Origin: Pelagicoccus mobilis | GTDB lineage: Bacteria > Verrucomicrobiota > Verrucomicrobiia > Opitutales > Opitutaceae | DNA length: 64,000 bases | NCBI RefSeq assembly: GCF_016595505.1 | Contig: NZ_JAENIL010000021.1 | Span: 57,838-121,837, forward strand | Direction of reading: 5' to 3' | Shown: positions 34,113 through 43,299 of the stretch, piece after piece | Position numbering within the stretch: position 1 is the first letter of the stretch | Layout of the letters: every line of letters starts with the position of its first letter | The notes under the pieces: model-generated | The model's input: only the letters and a program-made list of their open reading frames with translations | Told to the model about the DNA's origin: nothing | The model's database searches: none | Translations under genes and position numbers: made by a program

Positions 34113-37100
34113 TCATTCCGCAAGCTTTAAGAGAAGAGCTCCTTCGGCAGCATTGCCTTCACCTTCGGCAAGACCCGTTGTGAAAATTCGACTATTGTCG
34201 ACACCTTCTTCGCTCAACAACGCCTGCTTGAAGACCTGCACGCGTTCAGCCGCTAAATCCGAAAGCCACTCCTCGTCGAACAGTTCCTCCCCTCTGTTCG
34301 CTAAGACGAAATCATACATTTCTTCGTAGCTGGGCAAGTCGTCTGCAACCTCCGCCTTAGGGGCTTCAATCATTACCCGCTCGGATTGAACGACCTCTTC
34401 CGGCTGCCCTTCTTCGTCCTGCTTCTTCCGCAAGCCCAGCACCGATGCGATCCGTTTCAGCAGACCAGTCTCTTCAGACTCCGACTCTAGCGGCTCCGCT
34501 TCTAGCTCCTGAGATAAATCCTCCACTTCCGTTTCTTCAAGCGGATCAGGCGCCTGAAGCGTCAAATACAAGTTCTGCACATTCGCTCTGAGGATCTCCT
34601 CATCAACCGGAACCAGCAGGTCCACCCCGCTCGCCACCTGAAACTCAGGATTCACCAGCAGGTGATTAAGGTACTGCCTCTCAAGGTATTCCTTTTCTTT
34701 AGGCGATGGCTTGTAAGACACCTCTAGATTGAGCCCGGGACGCTTCACCATTAGAGAGCTCAAGCCTTCGACCTTCTCAACGCCCTCTTCATCCAGAGAC
34801 ATGCTCCCAACTTGAAACGCTATGGTATCCAAATCCTCACGACCGCCTACCATTCCAGCCAGAAACTTAAAAGGTGACGCGGCAGCATTCAGAACCAAAT
34901 TCATGCAAGCTTTTCCAACCAAAGGCCAAAACCGTACGTCTGGGCTATTCAAATCCCCCTCGACTCTCAAATTCGGATATTCAATGACGCCGCTCGGATC
35001 TTTCATCAGTTTTATAGCAAAGCCAACCGGCAGGCTCATCGCTCGATCGCTCTCGACTTTTTGCCCGAGCGTCAACTGATCGATCTTGAATCCATTACTC
35101 CCTTCCAGTTGCCCGTCCCGAATCTTGAAACTCGACGACAACTCGAACTGCCCTTTCGCCAAACTACGCCCCAAATACGTTTCCCAATAGGGGCTAGTCG
35201 CTTGCATGTCATACCCACGAAATGAAAACTCTAGATCCATAAACGCTTCGGGGTCGGAAATATTCGCTTTGCCACTCCCCTCCAAAACAGACCCGCCATC
35301 CACGTTTCCATCGAACGAAAAATCCGCTATCTGGTTTTCTGCGGTAGAAATCGAATTCACAGTCAGGTTAAACTCACTCACTCGACTCTGATGCGTAGAG
35401 ACTGTAGACGTATCCACAAACCCAAGACCAGCCTCCAGAACCTCCAAAGTACCAATCGAAACTGCGAGCCCAGTTTCGGCTTCTACACCCTCAATGGCTT
35501 GTTCCGCTCTTTGCTCGATCCTTATGATTCGCTCGAGGTTCACCCCTCGCTCGCTTTGCCAGACAGCAAGCTTCGGCTTCTCAACACGCACCGTTTCAAG
35601 CGAAACGCGATCCTCCTCAAAGCGAATTCCTTCCACACCCATCCGAGCAATCGAACTCAAATCTCTCCCGGTGCCCTTCTCGGATACTGCCAATTGCTCC
35701 AAGGTGAACTCCCCTGTCACGACCGGAAGAGCAAGCCCTTCTCCCCGCGCGACCATATCGAAACTGACGATCCCCTGATCCAAATTCGCGTTACTGTATT
35801 CGCCCACGTAATTCTGCAGCTGATTCAGCTCAAGGCCCTTTCCGGTAATCGAGGCCGTCAGTTCGCCGGCGATTGATTCAAGTTTGGACTGAAGCTCGAA
35901 ATTTCCACCTAACACATTCGCCGTAATTCCCAACTCCCCGGATGCGTCCAGTTCGCCGTCATCCTGAGTGACCGAGAGACCACCAAGCTCCATTTCTAGC
36001 GATCGAACATCGGTCGCGAAATGATTTGAGATACTACGGTCTTCCAACTCAACGCTGCCATTCGCGATCTTAACGGAAGCAACTCTAAAGCTGAAATTCG
36101 GCATCTTCGCCTCACCAGCTTGATCTCCCGAGTCAGAAACAGCCTTCAATTCAGGGAGCAGCGGACGACCATCCTCCTGAAGTACCGCCAAAGCCCGAGG
36201 CGTCTCCACAACGATTTCCTCTACCGAAACATCCATGGCGTTTGCATCGAGCTTCGCCCCGTCCACTCGAAAAGAGTTCATCGCGAAATACTGCTGTTCG
36301 CCATCCGCCAATGAAAAATCCGAGACATCCATTGCGACCTCGGCCCCTAACTGCAGCCCTGCCTTCTCGAGCAAGACGCGTGAGTTCAACTCAACCCCCA
36401 GCATCCCCTCCACCGTCGCAACCACGGACTCGTCCACAAAAGGCTGCACCGTAGCGAGATCGAAGCCATCCAACTCAAACCTCGTTTCGAAGCCCCACGG
36501 AGCGATACTCCAAGCCCCGCCAGAGACAGAAACCTCAGCCCCGCTTCCCGTTTCGAGCTGAGCTCGATAATTCCAATGAAAAGGAGTATCCGCCTGCTCG
36601 ATACCCTTCCTCTCAACAGTCCCCAAGTCAGTCCCCTCAAACTGCACGAGACGAATGCTCTCCTCGTACGCGGAAGTTAAACTCACATCACGGTAGTGAA
36701 CTTCAACCTCCTCTACTCGTAGCGACTCTACAATAAGCTCAGGCAACTCCCCAGTAGACTCATCGCCTTCGGCACTCGTTGAGTTCTGCCTATCGAGAAT
36801 GTCTTGAAAACTTAATCTTCCAGTCGAATCGTTCTCGACCCAAACCTTACCGTCCTCCACGGAAACCGACTTCACAGTCACAGGTCCGAAGAGGCTCGCA
36901 AAGAGCTGCGGATTGACTGCGATCTTTTCGATTTTTAGCAATGCCTGCTCATCCGACTCCTTCGCGCCAACGGAGAGCCCATACAGCTTCGTCTCGAAGC
37001 TCAGCGGATTGAAAGTCACATCATCAAGCCTCACGGGCCGACCAATCGCATCGCTTCCCTTGCTCTGAATTTGAGACTTCAAAATCGCTGGGACGCCCCA

Positions 37101-37193
37101 TATGCCGAAGCATAGATAGATCGTGAAAGCTAAGACGAAGGAGATGAGCAGCCGCTTGGGCCATCTTTTACTTGAATCGGATTTCTGTATCAT
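34113..37193 (-). CDS. DUF748/AsmA-like giant envelope protein
   Basis: 1026 aa with one N-terminal membrane helix (about 14-33) and a long beta-rich periplasmic body, then a charged Glu-rich stretch (about 875-925). Blocks such as P-A-I-L-K-S-Q-I-Q and R-P-V-R-L-D-D-V-T-F-N-P-L-S-F-E-T-K-L match DUF748 proteins of the AsmA superfamily, which are thought to span the periplasm and move lipids or influence outer-membrane assembly. Length is typical. Monocistronic as far as can be seen. Confidence 0.85.
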   Translation of the reverse strand: MIQKSDSSKRWPKRLLISFVLAFTIYLCFGIWGVPAILKSQIQSKGSDAIGRPVRLDDVTFNPLSFETKLYGLSVGAKESDEQALLKIEKIAVNPQLFASLFGPVTVKSVSVEDGKVWVENDSTGRLSFQDILDRQNSTSAEGDESTGELPELIVESLRVEEVEVHYRDVSLTSAYEESIRLVQFEGTDLGTVERKGIEQADTPFHWNYRAQLETGSGAEVSVSGGAWSIAPWGFETRFELDGFDLATVQPFVDESVVATVEGMLGVELNSRVLLEKAGLQLGAEVAMDVSDFSLADGEQQYFAMNSFRVDGAKLDANAMDVSVEEIVVETPRALAVLQEDGRPLLPELKAVSDSGDQAGEAKMPNFSFRVASVKIANGSVELEDRSISNHFATDVRSLEMELGGLSVTQDDGELDASGELGITANVLGGNFELQSKLESIAGELTASITGKGLELNQLQNYVGEYSNANLDQGIVSFDMVARGEGLALPVVTGEFTLEQLAVSEKGTGRDLSSIARMGVEGIRFEEDRVSLETVRVEKPKLAVWQSERGVNLERIIRIEQRAEQAIEGVEAETGLAVSIGTLEVLEAGLGFVDTSTVSTHQSRVSEFNLTVNSISTAENQIADFSFDGNVDGGSVLEGSGKANISDPEAFMDLEFSFRGYDMQATSPYWETYLGRSLAKGQFELSSSFKIRDGQLEGSNGFKIDQLTLGQKVESDRAMSLPVGFAIKLMKDPSGVIEYPNLRVEGDLNSPDVRFWPLVGKACMNLVLNAAASPFKFLAGMVGGREDLDTIAFQVGSMSLDEEGVEKVEGLSSLMVKRPGLNLEVSYKPSPKEKEYLERQYLNHLLVNPEFQVASGVDLLVPVDEEILRANVQNLYLTLQAPDPLEETEVEDLSQELEAEPLESESEETGLLKRIASVLGLRKKQDEEGQPEEVVQSERVMIEAPKAEVADDLPSYEEMYDFVLANRGEELFDEEWLSDLAAERVQVFKQALLSEEGVDNSRIFTTGLAEGEGNAAEGALLLKLAE

Positions 37194-37288
37194 CGAGTTG
37201 GTTACAGTATGGCCCTAATAAAGCCGACCGCTTGAGGAACGCAAGGTTTGGAGTTGAGCAAGCGAGCAAAATAAACTTGTTCAATCCC

Positions 37289-37957
37289 GTGCAAACCAAC
37301 CTTAAGCTTCAAGCCGTCATTTGGGACATGGATGGCCTCCTCTTCGACACCGAACGCCTTTCCTACAGGGCCTGGCAAGTTGGAGCAGAAGCAATCGGGC
37401 TCAAGATCAACGTGCAACTATTCCAAAACCTGATCGGCATGAACTCGGCAGCTATCATGCGGAAACTCAAGGATGAGCTGGGCGAGCAAACGAATGTCGA
37501 GGAGCTCAGACGTGTAGCCGGCATTGCCTACGACGAACTGATTGCCGAAGGTCCTCCTCTCAAGGCAGGCGCGGTTGAATGCTTAACATTGCTCAACAAA
37601 TTGAAGGTACCACAGGCCCTCGCCACTTCTTCCTCCTACCGCTACGCCGTTCGCAAACTCAACCACCACGATTTACTCGAAATGTTTCAGGCGACTGTCA
37701 CCGGCGATCAAGTCGAACACGGCAAACCGCACCCCGCGCCCTACCTCCTCGCCGCTGACCGGCTTGGAATCGATCCACGCCACTGCATCGCTTTCGAAGA
37801 TTCGGTCAATGGCATCCATTCCGCGAAGCAAGCGGGAATGCGTACCATCCTTATCCCTGACATGTGCCCGCATAACGAGGAGTCACTCGCGAGGGTTGAT
37901 CAGCAGTTCGAGACCTTGATGGAAGCCAAAGAGTATTTGGAGACAGTATTCTCTTAA
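37289..37957 (+). CDS. HAD-superfamily phosphatase (beta-phosphoglucomutase/CbbY-like)
   Basis: 222 aa from a GTG at 37289. An ATG at 37172 is in frame but would overlap the divergent DUF748 start and adds non-family sequence. HAD motif I is W-D-M-D-G-L-L-F-D-T-E (catalytic Asp pair), motif II T-S-S-S, motif III K-P-H-P-A-P with Lys, and motif IV F-E-D-S-V-N-G. The D-G-x-x-x-D-T-E cap type fits CbbY/PGMB-like phosphatases acting on small sugar phosphates. It converges with xylA. Confidence 0.85.
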   Translation: MQTNLKLQAVIWDMDGLLFDTERLSYRAWQVGAEAIGLKINVQLFQNLIGMNSAAIMRKLKDELGEQTNVEELRRVAGIAYDELIAEGPPLKAGAVECLTLLNKLKVPQALATSSSYRYAVRKLNHHDLLEMFQATVTGDQVEHGKPHPAPYLLAADRLGIDPRHCIAFEDSVNGIHSAKQAGMRTILIPDMCPHNEESLARVDQQFETLMEAKEYLETVFS

Positions 37958-37985
37958 CCCTCAGAGCGGCCAATCCTCCAACCCC

Positions 37986-38011
37986 AAAAAAGGCGCGACC
38001 GAAGTCGCGCC
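37986..38011 (-). terminator. Terminator of xylBA
   Basis: GGCGCGAC and its complement (38004-38011 with 37992-37999) with a 4-nt loop, followed on the minus strand by six T (37986-37991). It lies 30 bp after the xylA stop. The plus-strand side has only a weak T-rich stretch, so it mainly serves xylA. Confidence 0.88.
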
Positions 38012-38041
38012 CCTCTTATCGGTTCTTCAACCCAATGAACC

Positions 38042-39373
38042 TTAGTATAAGAAATCGTTGATGATCTGCTCGTAGCGTTCTTGTTTGCCGCTGATTTGAG
38101 TTGGCTCGCCGCCTTCAGACCCAATCGCGTAAACGTCTTCGAGAGTGAGTTCACCCTTTTCGAAGGCTGCACCCTTGCCGGAATCGAAGCTCGAGTAACG
38201 CTCGGCCTTCATAGCTGGGAGCTTTGAGTCCTTAAGGATCTTGTCCGCAATGAGAGCAGAACGCGCGAAGGAATCCATTCCCGCGATGTGCGCGATGAAG
38301 ATATCTTCGAGGTCAGTACTATTGCGGCGAGTCTTCGCGTCGAAGTTAACGCCACCACCCTTGAATCCACCAGCACGGAGGAGAACCAACATAGCCTCAG
38401 TCATCTCGTTGATGTTCATCGGGAACTGGTCGGTGTCCCAACCGTTTTGGTAATCACCACGGTTGGCGTCGATAGATCCGAGCATACCCGCATCAGCAGC
38501 CACTTGCAACTCGTGCTCGAACGTGTGGCCAGCGAGAGTCGCATGGTTCACTTCGATGTTGAGCTTGAAGTCTTCGAGCAAGTCGTGCTCGCGGAGGAAG
38601 CCAATAACGGTTTCGGAGTCGAAGTCGTACTGGTGCTTTGATGGCTCAGCTGGTTTTGGTTCGATGAAGAACTGTCCCTTAAAGCCATTCTTGCGAGCGT
38701 AGTCGCGAGCGAGTTTGAGCATTTGAGCAAAGTGCTCCTTCTCACGCTTCATGTCGGTGTTGAGCAGTGACATGTAACCTTCACGACCACCCCAGAAAAC
38801 GTAGTTCTCACCACCGAGAGCGATTGTCGCGTCGATCGCGTTCTTCAACTGGGCACCCGCATAGGCAACCGTGTTGAAGTCAGGATTGGTGGACGCGCCA
38901 TTCATGTAGCGTGGGTTACTGAAGAGATTGGCAGTACCCCAGAGGAGCTTAACGCCAGACTCAGCTTGCTTGCCCTTCAAGTAATCAACGATACCCGCGA
39001 GGTTCGCCTCGGACTCCTTGAAATTAGCACCTTCTTCTACGAGGTCGAAGTCGTGGAAGCAGTAGTACGGAGCGCCGATCTTAGTGATGAACTCGAACGC
39101 AGCGTCCGCCTTCGCCTTGGCACGCCCAACAGCGTCTGCACCTTCCGCCCATGGGAAAGTCTTGGTACCTGGACCAAATGGATCGCCACCTACGCCACAG
39201 AATGTGTGCCAGTAAGCGATGGCGAAGCGGAAGAGATCCTTCATCTTCTGACCGCCGATTTCCTGCTCTGGGTTGTACCACTTGAACGCGAGCGGGTTGT
39301 CGCTGTCGCGACCTTCGAACTTAATCTCCCCGATTCCTGGGAAGTACTCTTTTTCTCCTGTAATTACACTCAT
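38042..39373 (-). CDS. xylA: Xylose isomerase
   Basis: 443 aa. Converts D-xylose to D-xylulose in the cytoplasm. The family signature F-H-D-F-D gives catalytic His107 and Asp110; F-F-I-E-P-K-P gives metal ligand Glu238 and Lys240; [12 protein letters not shown] supplies further metal ligands; W-D-T-D-Q-F-P follows. Length and F-A-I-A-Y-W-H-T match the class II (long) isomerases. Located 48 bp after xylB and ends before a strong terminator. Confidence 0.97.
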   Translation of the reverse strand: MSVITGEKEYFPGIGEIKFEGRDSDNPLAFKWYNPEQEIGGQKMKDLFRFAIAYWHTFCGVGGDPFGPGTKTFPWAEGADAVGRAKAKADAAFEFITKIGAPYYCFHDFDLVEEGANFKESEANLAGIVDYLKGKQAESGVKLLWGTANLFSNPRYMNGASTNPDFNTVAYAGAQLKNAIDATIALGGENYVFWGGREGYMSLLNTDMKREKEHFAQMLKLARDYARKNGFKGQFFIEPKPAEPSKHQYDFDSETVIGFLREHDLLEDFKLNIEVNHATLAGHTFEHELQVAADAGMLGSIDANRGDYQNGWDTDQFPMNINEMTEAMLVLLRAGGFKGGGVNFDAKTRRNSTDLEDIFIAHIAGMDSFARSALIADKILKDSKLPAMKAERYSSFDSGKGAAFEKGELTLEDVYAIGSEGGEPTQISGKQERYEQIINDFLY

Positions 39374-39421
39374 GATACGGATTGTCTTGTTTGTAAGGTT
39401 TCTTTGTGAGGGGTTTCGTGT

Positions 39422-40897
39422 TTATGAAAGTTTCTGTTCGAGAGCTGTTTTCCAAGCTGCGTAGGCTTCCTGGTAAGCACCTTCGCCTGGCGTGACTTCG
39501 CTGACCTTGCGAAGCGATGAAAAGGCTTCTTCGAGAGAGCCGTAGATTCCAGCTCCAAAGCCTGCGCCACGAGCCGCACCCAACGATCCATCGGTCTCGT
39601 AGAGATCTATGCCTGCCCCGCTTACGCCTGAAAGCGTGCGACAGAAGAGATCACTGAGGAACATGTTCGCCTTGCCGGCTCGGATCTTGGAAATGTCCAG
39701 GCCAAGCGGCTTCATTAGCTCGATGCCGTATTGGAAAGAGAATACAATGCCTTCCTGAAGAGCTCGGCAGATATGGGACTTATCGTGACGGTTGAAGTCC
39801 AAGCCTGAGAATGAAGCGCCCAAATTGCGGTTTCCGAGGACTCGCTCGGCACCATTACCGAATGGAAGAGCGACCAAGCCTTCCGAGCCGATAGGAGCAG
39901 ATTCAGCGAGGGCATTCATCTCCTCATAACTGTCGACGCCAATGGTACGCTTGACCCATGAGTTGAAAATCCCGGTGCCATTGATGCAGAGCAAGATACC
40001 GAGACGAGCCGCATCTGCCTGATGATTGACGTGAGCAAACGTGTTCACGCGAGACAGAGGATCGTACTTCACTTGGTCAGTTACACCGTAGACAACACCT
40101 GAGGTACCGCCGGTGGCCGCGATTTCACCAGGGTTAAGTACGTTCAGCGAAAGCGCGTTGTTTGGCTGATCTCCCGCACGGTAAGAAACCGGAGTTCCAG
40201 CCGCTAGGCCGAAATCGTCTGCCGCTTCCTTCGTGAGTTCCGCTTGTACCGAGAAAGTTGGGACAATTGACGGAATCAGTTCTGGAGAGAAACCAGCATG
40301 CTCGAGCAAGAAGTCACAAACCTGATCATTCTTGAAATCCCAAAACATACCCTCGGACAAGCCAGAGGCTGTCGTTTGGGCTTCGCCAGTGAGCTTCATG
40401 GAAAGCCAATCTCCAGGGAGCATGATCTTATCGATCTTGGCAAAAAGCTCGGGCTCGTTCTCCTTTACCCAAGCAAGCTTCATCGCAGTGAAGTTGCCGG
40501 GCGAATTCAAAAGATGGCCGAGACACTTGTCTTCACCAATCGCATCAAACGCCGCTTGTCCGTAAGGCACTGCCCGACTGTCGCACCAAATGATAGAGGG
40601 ACGGAGAACTTGCTGGTCCTTGTCCACACAAACGAGGCCGTGCATCTGATAGGAGATGCCGATCGCCTTGACCGCATCTCCAGTCGTGCGAGCCGCTGTC
40701 ATCGCTTCGCGAACCGCGATGCGAGCGTTGTCGTACCACATTTGTGGATCTTGCTCAGCGAAGCCAGGTTGAGGCGACTCTATCACCTGCTCAACCTTAG
40801 GAGCGAACGCTGTTCCAACACATGCTCCCGACTCGGAATCCAAAACGGATGCCTTCACGGAAGAGCTACCTACATCAATACCAATTAAATATGCCAT
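39422..40897 (-). CDS. xylB: Xylulokinase
   Basis: 491 aa, FGGY family. I-G-I-D-V-G-S-S-S-V-K at the N-terminus binds ATP phosphate; Y-Q-M-H-G-L-V and the substrate loop follow; A-T-G-G-T-S-G-V is the second phosphate motif. Phosphorylates xylulose to xylulose-5-phosphate, which enters the pentose phosphate pathway and is also a route parallel to DXP made by Dxs. First gene of xylBA, divergent from the AraC regulator. Confidence 0.94.
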   Translation of the reverse strand: MAYLIGIDVGSSSVKASVLDSESGACVGTAFAPKVEQVIESPQPGFAEQDPQMWYDNARIAVREAMTAARTTGDAVKAIGISYQMHGLVCVDKDQQVLRPSIIWCDSRAVPYGQAAFDAIGEDKCLGHLLNSPGNFTAMKLAWVKENEPELFAKIDKIMLPGDWLSMKLTGEAQTTASGLSEGMFWDFKNDQVCDFLLEHAGFSPELIPSIVPTFSVQAELTKEAADDFGLAAGTPVSYRAGDQPNNALSLNVLNPGEIAATGGTSGVVYGVTDQVKYDPLSRVNTFAHVNHQADAARLGILLCINGTGIFNSWVKRTIGVDSYEEMNALAESAPIGSEGLVALPFGNGAERVLGNRNLGASFSGLDFNRHDKSHICRALQEGIVFSFQYGIELMKPLGLDISKIRAGKANMFLSDLFCRTLSGVSGAGIDLYETDGSLGAARGAGFGAGIYGSLEEAFSSLRKVSEVTPGEGAYQEAYAAWKTALEQKLS

Positions 40898-40993
40898 TTA
40901 CCAAACGGGTTTCGGGTAATTTTGAGTGTACTATCTCACATTCCTCCAAATTCCGCCTTTAACATTCGCTCAACTTTTAGCATTATCGTCTCA

Positions 40994-41024
40994 AACGAAA
41001 CAATTCCATCTATTCCGTTTCGTT
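40994..41024. promoter_or_regulatory. Inverted repeat in the xylB/araC-type divergent region
   Basis: AACGAAAC (40994-41001) and GTTTCGTT (41017-41024) form a perfect 8-bp inverted repeat with centres 23 bp apart, about 97 bp from xylB and 87 bp from the regulator gene. Position and symmetry suggest an operator or activator site for the xylose regulon. Confidence 0.55.
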
Positions 41025-41110
41025 ATTCGTTGTATTCCTGTTACTTACACCACGATTAACAAAAACGCACATCCTCAAAAAAAATCGTTAATCGGACGTT
41101 TCTCCACCCA

Positions 41111-42040
41111 ATGAGCACTAAGAAACCGGAAATTAAGGGAAATCAAGGAATCGTAGCCGAGGGAGCCAATTACTTCGATAACCCACAACACCCCCTCACC
41201 GTCCGTCGAATCAAAGCTGGCGACGAACAAGCGATCACCCACGAGCACGATCTCACTTCCGTGAAGCACTCCCACGACTTCTGCGAGCTCGCCCTTATCA
41301 CTCGCGGGAGCGCTATGCACTGGCTCGAAGGAGCTGAGTTCCCCGTGACCACAGGTGACGTCTTCGTTCTGCAAGGTCAGCAGAGCCACTACTACTACGA
41401 ACTCGAGAAGCTCGAGATGATAAACATCATGTTCGACCCGCAGCTCCTAAACCTCCCCGAAACCCGCCTTCGCAAAATCCCCGGCTACCGAGCCCTTTTT
41501 CTACTCGAACCCCTATTTCGTAAACAACACCGCTTCACGAGCCACCTGCATCTTAACAGACGCTACCTCGCCCATTCCGAGCGGATCGCTACCGATCTCG
41601 AGAAAGAAGTGAACCAAAAGGAAGAAGGTTATGAAGCCGCCATGTTCGGCAAGTTCGTAGAGCTTGTCGTCTATCTCTCGCGTCTCTATCAGGAGTCGGA
41701 TTCCACAAACGCCGAGGCGCTTCTACGCGTCGCTAAAGTGATCGGCTCCATCGAGGACGACTTCGCCAAACCTTGGAAGATCGAGGACTTCGCCGCCATG
41801 GCCCACATGTCCCGAGCCAACTTCATGCGCGTCTTTAGGACTGCAACCGGCGAAACGCCAATCAACTACCTCCTCAATCGCCGTATCCACAAGTCGATGA
41901 CACTTCTTACAAACACGAAGCTGCCTGTCTCGGATATCGCCTTCGAAGTCGGCTTCAACGACAGCAACTACTTCACTCGGCAGTTCAAGTCGCTGCAAGG
42001 GATGAGCCCGCTAACCTACAGAAAAACGCACGCCGCGTAA
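41111..42040 (+). CDS. AraC-family transcriptional regulator, probable xylose regulator
   Basis: 309 aa. N-terminal cupin sensor (about 30-120; H-E-H-D, H-S-H-D-F and V-L-Q-G-Q-Q-S-H-Y-Y) and C-terminal double helix-turn-helix (about 205-305; M-A-H-M-S-R-A-N-F-M-R-V-F, V-S-D-I-A-F-E-V-G-F-N-D-S-N-Y-F-T-R-Q-F). Divergent from xylBA with 213 bp between, so it likely senses xylose or a related sugar and controls xylBA. Confidence 0.9.
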   Translation: MSTKKPEIKGNQGIVAEGANYFDNPQHPLTVRRIKAGDEQAITHEHDLTSVKHSHDFCELALITRGSAMHWLEGAEFPVTTGDVFVLQGQQSHYYYELEKLEMINIMFDPQLLNLPETRLRKIPGYRALFLLEPLFRKQHRFTSHLHLNRRYLAHSERIATDLEKEVNQKEEGYEAAMFGKFVELVVYLSRLYQESDSTNAEALLRVAKVIGSIEDDFAKPWKIEDFAAMAHMSRANFMRVFRTATGETPINYLLNRRIHKSMTLLTNTKLPVSDIAFEVGFNDSNYFTRQFKSLQGMSPLTYRKTHAA

Positions 42041-42097
42041 CGCATACCTGACGGAACGACTGTCCTGCCTTGAAAGCTCACTATAGGTTTCAGCGTT

Positions 42098-42137
42098 GAG
42101 GCCGCGCCGAAATGGGCGGCTCAAAGGCCCGCCCTAC
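42098..42137. repeat. GC-rich palindromic repeat between convergent genes
   Basis: Two mutually exclusive hairpins can form: GAG-G-CCGC (42098-42105) with GCGGCTC (42116-42122), and GGGCGG (42114-42119) with CCGCCC (42129-42134). The right edge reads as GTAGGGCGGG on the minus strand, the same head as the element near 25.13 kb. Confidence 0.5.
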
Positions 42138-42147
42138 AGAAGACTGA

Positions 42148-42693
42148 TTAGACTTCCTCCTCCTCACTCAAATAACTTGAGGGCACAAATGTGGTCGCTA
42201 GGAACCCGAGCGCTCCCTTTGCGTCGGATACGATGTATTCAATTTCCTGATCCAGCGGATTCTTCCAATCACCGCGAAGTTCGTCGAGCACTCCCTCTGA
42301 GGACTGCTCATTTGAAACGATCTCAATCTGGGACGGGTCCGTTTTTTCTGTATTCAGAAACTGATAACCTGCAAGAGCGATTGCGAAAGCTGCTGCTGCC
42401 ATACCCGCATTGCGCACCCAAGCACCCCAGAATGGAGCTTTCTCAGCCTCCGCCTGCTCCGCCAAATAATCCTCCTCCGTGATCTGCTTGAGGACGCGTG
42501 CAGCCATGCTGTCTCTCTCTATTGGTGCAACGCCTTTCGGTGGCGTTTGCAGAGCTCGAGTGAGCTCATCACCAAACGTCTTTTCTCCTCGGAGTTCAGG
42601 GTCTTTCTCGCAGGCACGATCCAACCATGCAGGTAAAGATTTGTCCGAGGCCTGGTACCAATTGATTAATGCTTTGTAGAGTGGCTTTCTCAT
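42148..42693 (-). CDS. Single-pass membrane protein, putative anti-sigma factor
   Basis: 181 aa. Cytoplasmic N-terminal part (1-90), one membrane helix (about 95-112, A-A-A-A-F-A-I-A-L-A-G-Y) and an acidic external tail (S-E-E-E-E-V). I recognise no named domain. The start codon directly follows the sigma-factor stop, and this topology right behind an ECF gene is the usual arrangement of a cognate anti-sigma factor; no zinc-binding HxxxCxxC motif is present. Confidence 0.6.
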   Translation of the reverse strand: MRKPLYKALINWYQASDKSLPAWLDRACEKDPELRGEKTFGDELTRALQTPPKGVAPIERDSMAARVLKQITEEDYLAEQAEAEKAPFWGAWVRNAGMAAAAFAIALAGYQFLNTEKTDPSQIEIVSNEQSSEGVLDELRGDWKNPLDQEIEYIVSDAKGALGFLATTFVPSSYLSEEEEV

Positions 42694-43299
42694 CTATCTT
42701 TCCCTCGGGTTTTCAATGTTCTTGAGCTTCTTTAGCTGATTGCGAGCACGGAACAGGATTATCTTAACATTCGTCTGCGATTTACCCATCACTTTTGAGA
42801 TCTCCTCGATCGACAGGTCATCGACGTATTTCAGGCTCAACGCCTCGCGAAAGGCGGGCTTTAACTTCTTCGCCGCTTCCCAGACCCAACTCTTCTCGTC
42901 CTCGCGAGAGGCTTCCACGTCAGGCGTGTCATCGCTGGTGGCGACATCGTACTCAAGAGCTTCGGTTGGCTTCGAGTCACGAAAGTGGTTATAGGCTGTG
43001 CGGCGAGCGATCGTGTAGAGCCAGGTAGAAAAGCTGTATTTGCTGTCGTAACGGTGGATGTTCCGGTAAGCCTTGACGAAAGTATCTTGCGTCAAATCTT
43101 CCGCATCCTGCTTGTTCCTCGTGTAACGAAAGAGGAAATTGCGCAGCTTGTCCTGATGCTCTTCTACGAGAGCTGCAAATCCGGCACGATCAATTCCATT
43201 CCCTGGATTCAGGGTTTGCGAAGAGTTCACTTCTGTAGCGGATCCAGTCACGGTTCGTTTTGGCAGAGGCAGGAGAGATGTTACAGCGCTAACCATCAC
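42694..43299 (-). CDS. ECF-type RNA polymerase sigma factor (RpoE-like)
   Basis: 201 aa. Region 2: Y-T-R-N-K-Q-D-A-E-D-L-T-Q-D-T-F-V-K-A and F-S-T-W-L-Y-T-I-A-R-R-T-A-Y-N-H-F. Region 4: L-S-I-E-E-I-S-K-V-M-G-K-S-Q-T-N-V-K. Its first 10 bases overlap the end of the secreted-protein gene upstream by 11 bp, and the putative anti-sigma gene follows without a gap. The first 35 residues are poorly conserved, and a start further in is possible. Confidence 0.9.
   Translation of the reverse strand: MMVSAVTSLLPLPKRTVTGSATEVNSSQTLNPGNGIDRAGFAALVEEHQDKLRNFLFRYTRNKQDAEDLTQDTFVKAYRNIHRYDSKYSFSTWLYTIARRTAYNHFRDSKPTEALEYDVATSDDTPDVEASREDEKSWVWEAAKKLKPAFREALSLKYVDDLSIEEISKVMGKSQTNVKIILFRARNQLKKLKNIENPRER

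Noticed and set aside
37172..37288. Long start of the HAD phosphatase
   Set aside because: It would overlap the divergent DUF748 start and adds 39 residues before the conserved first strand.
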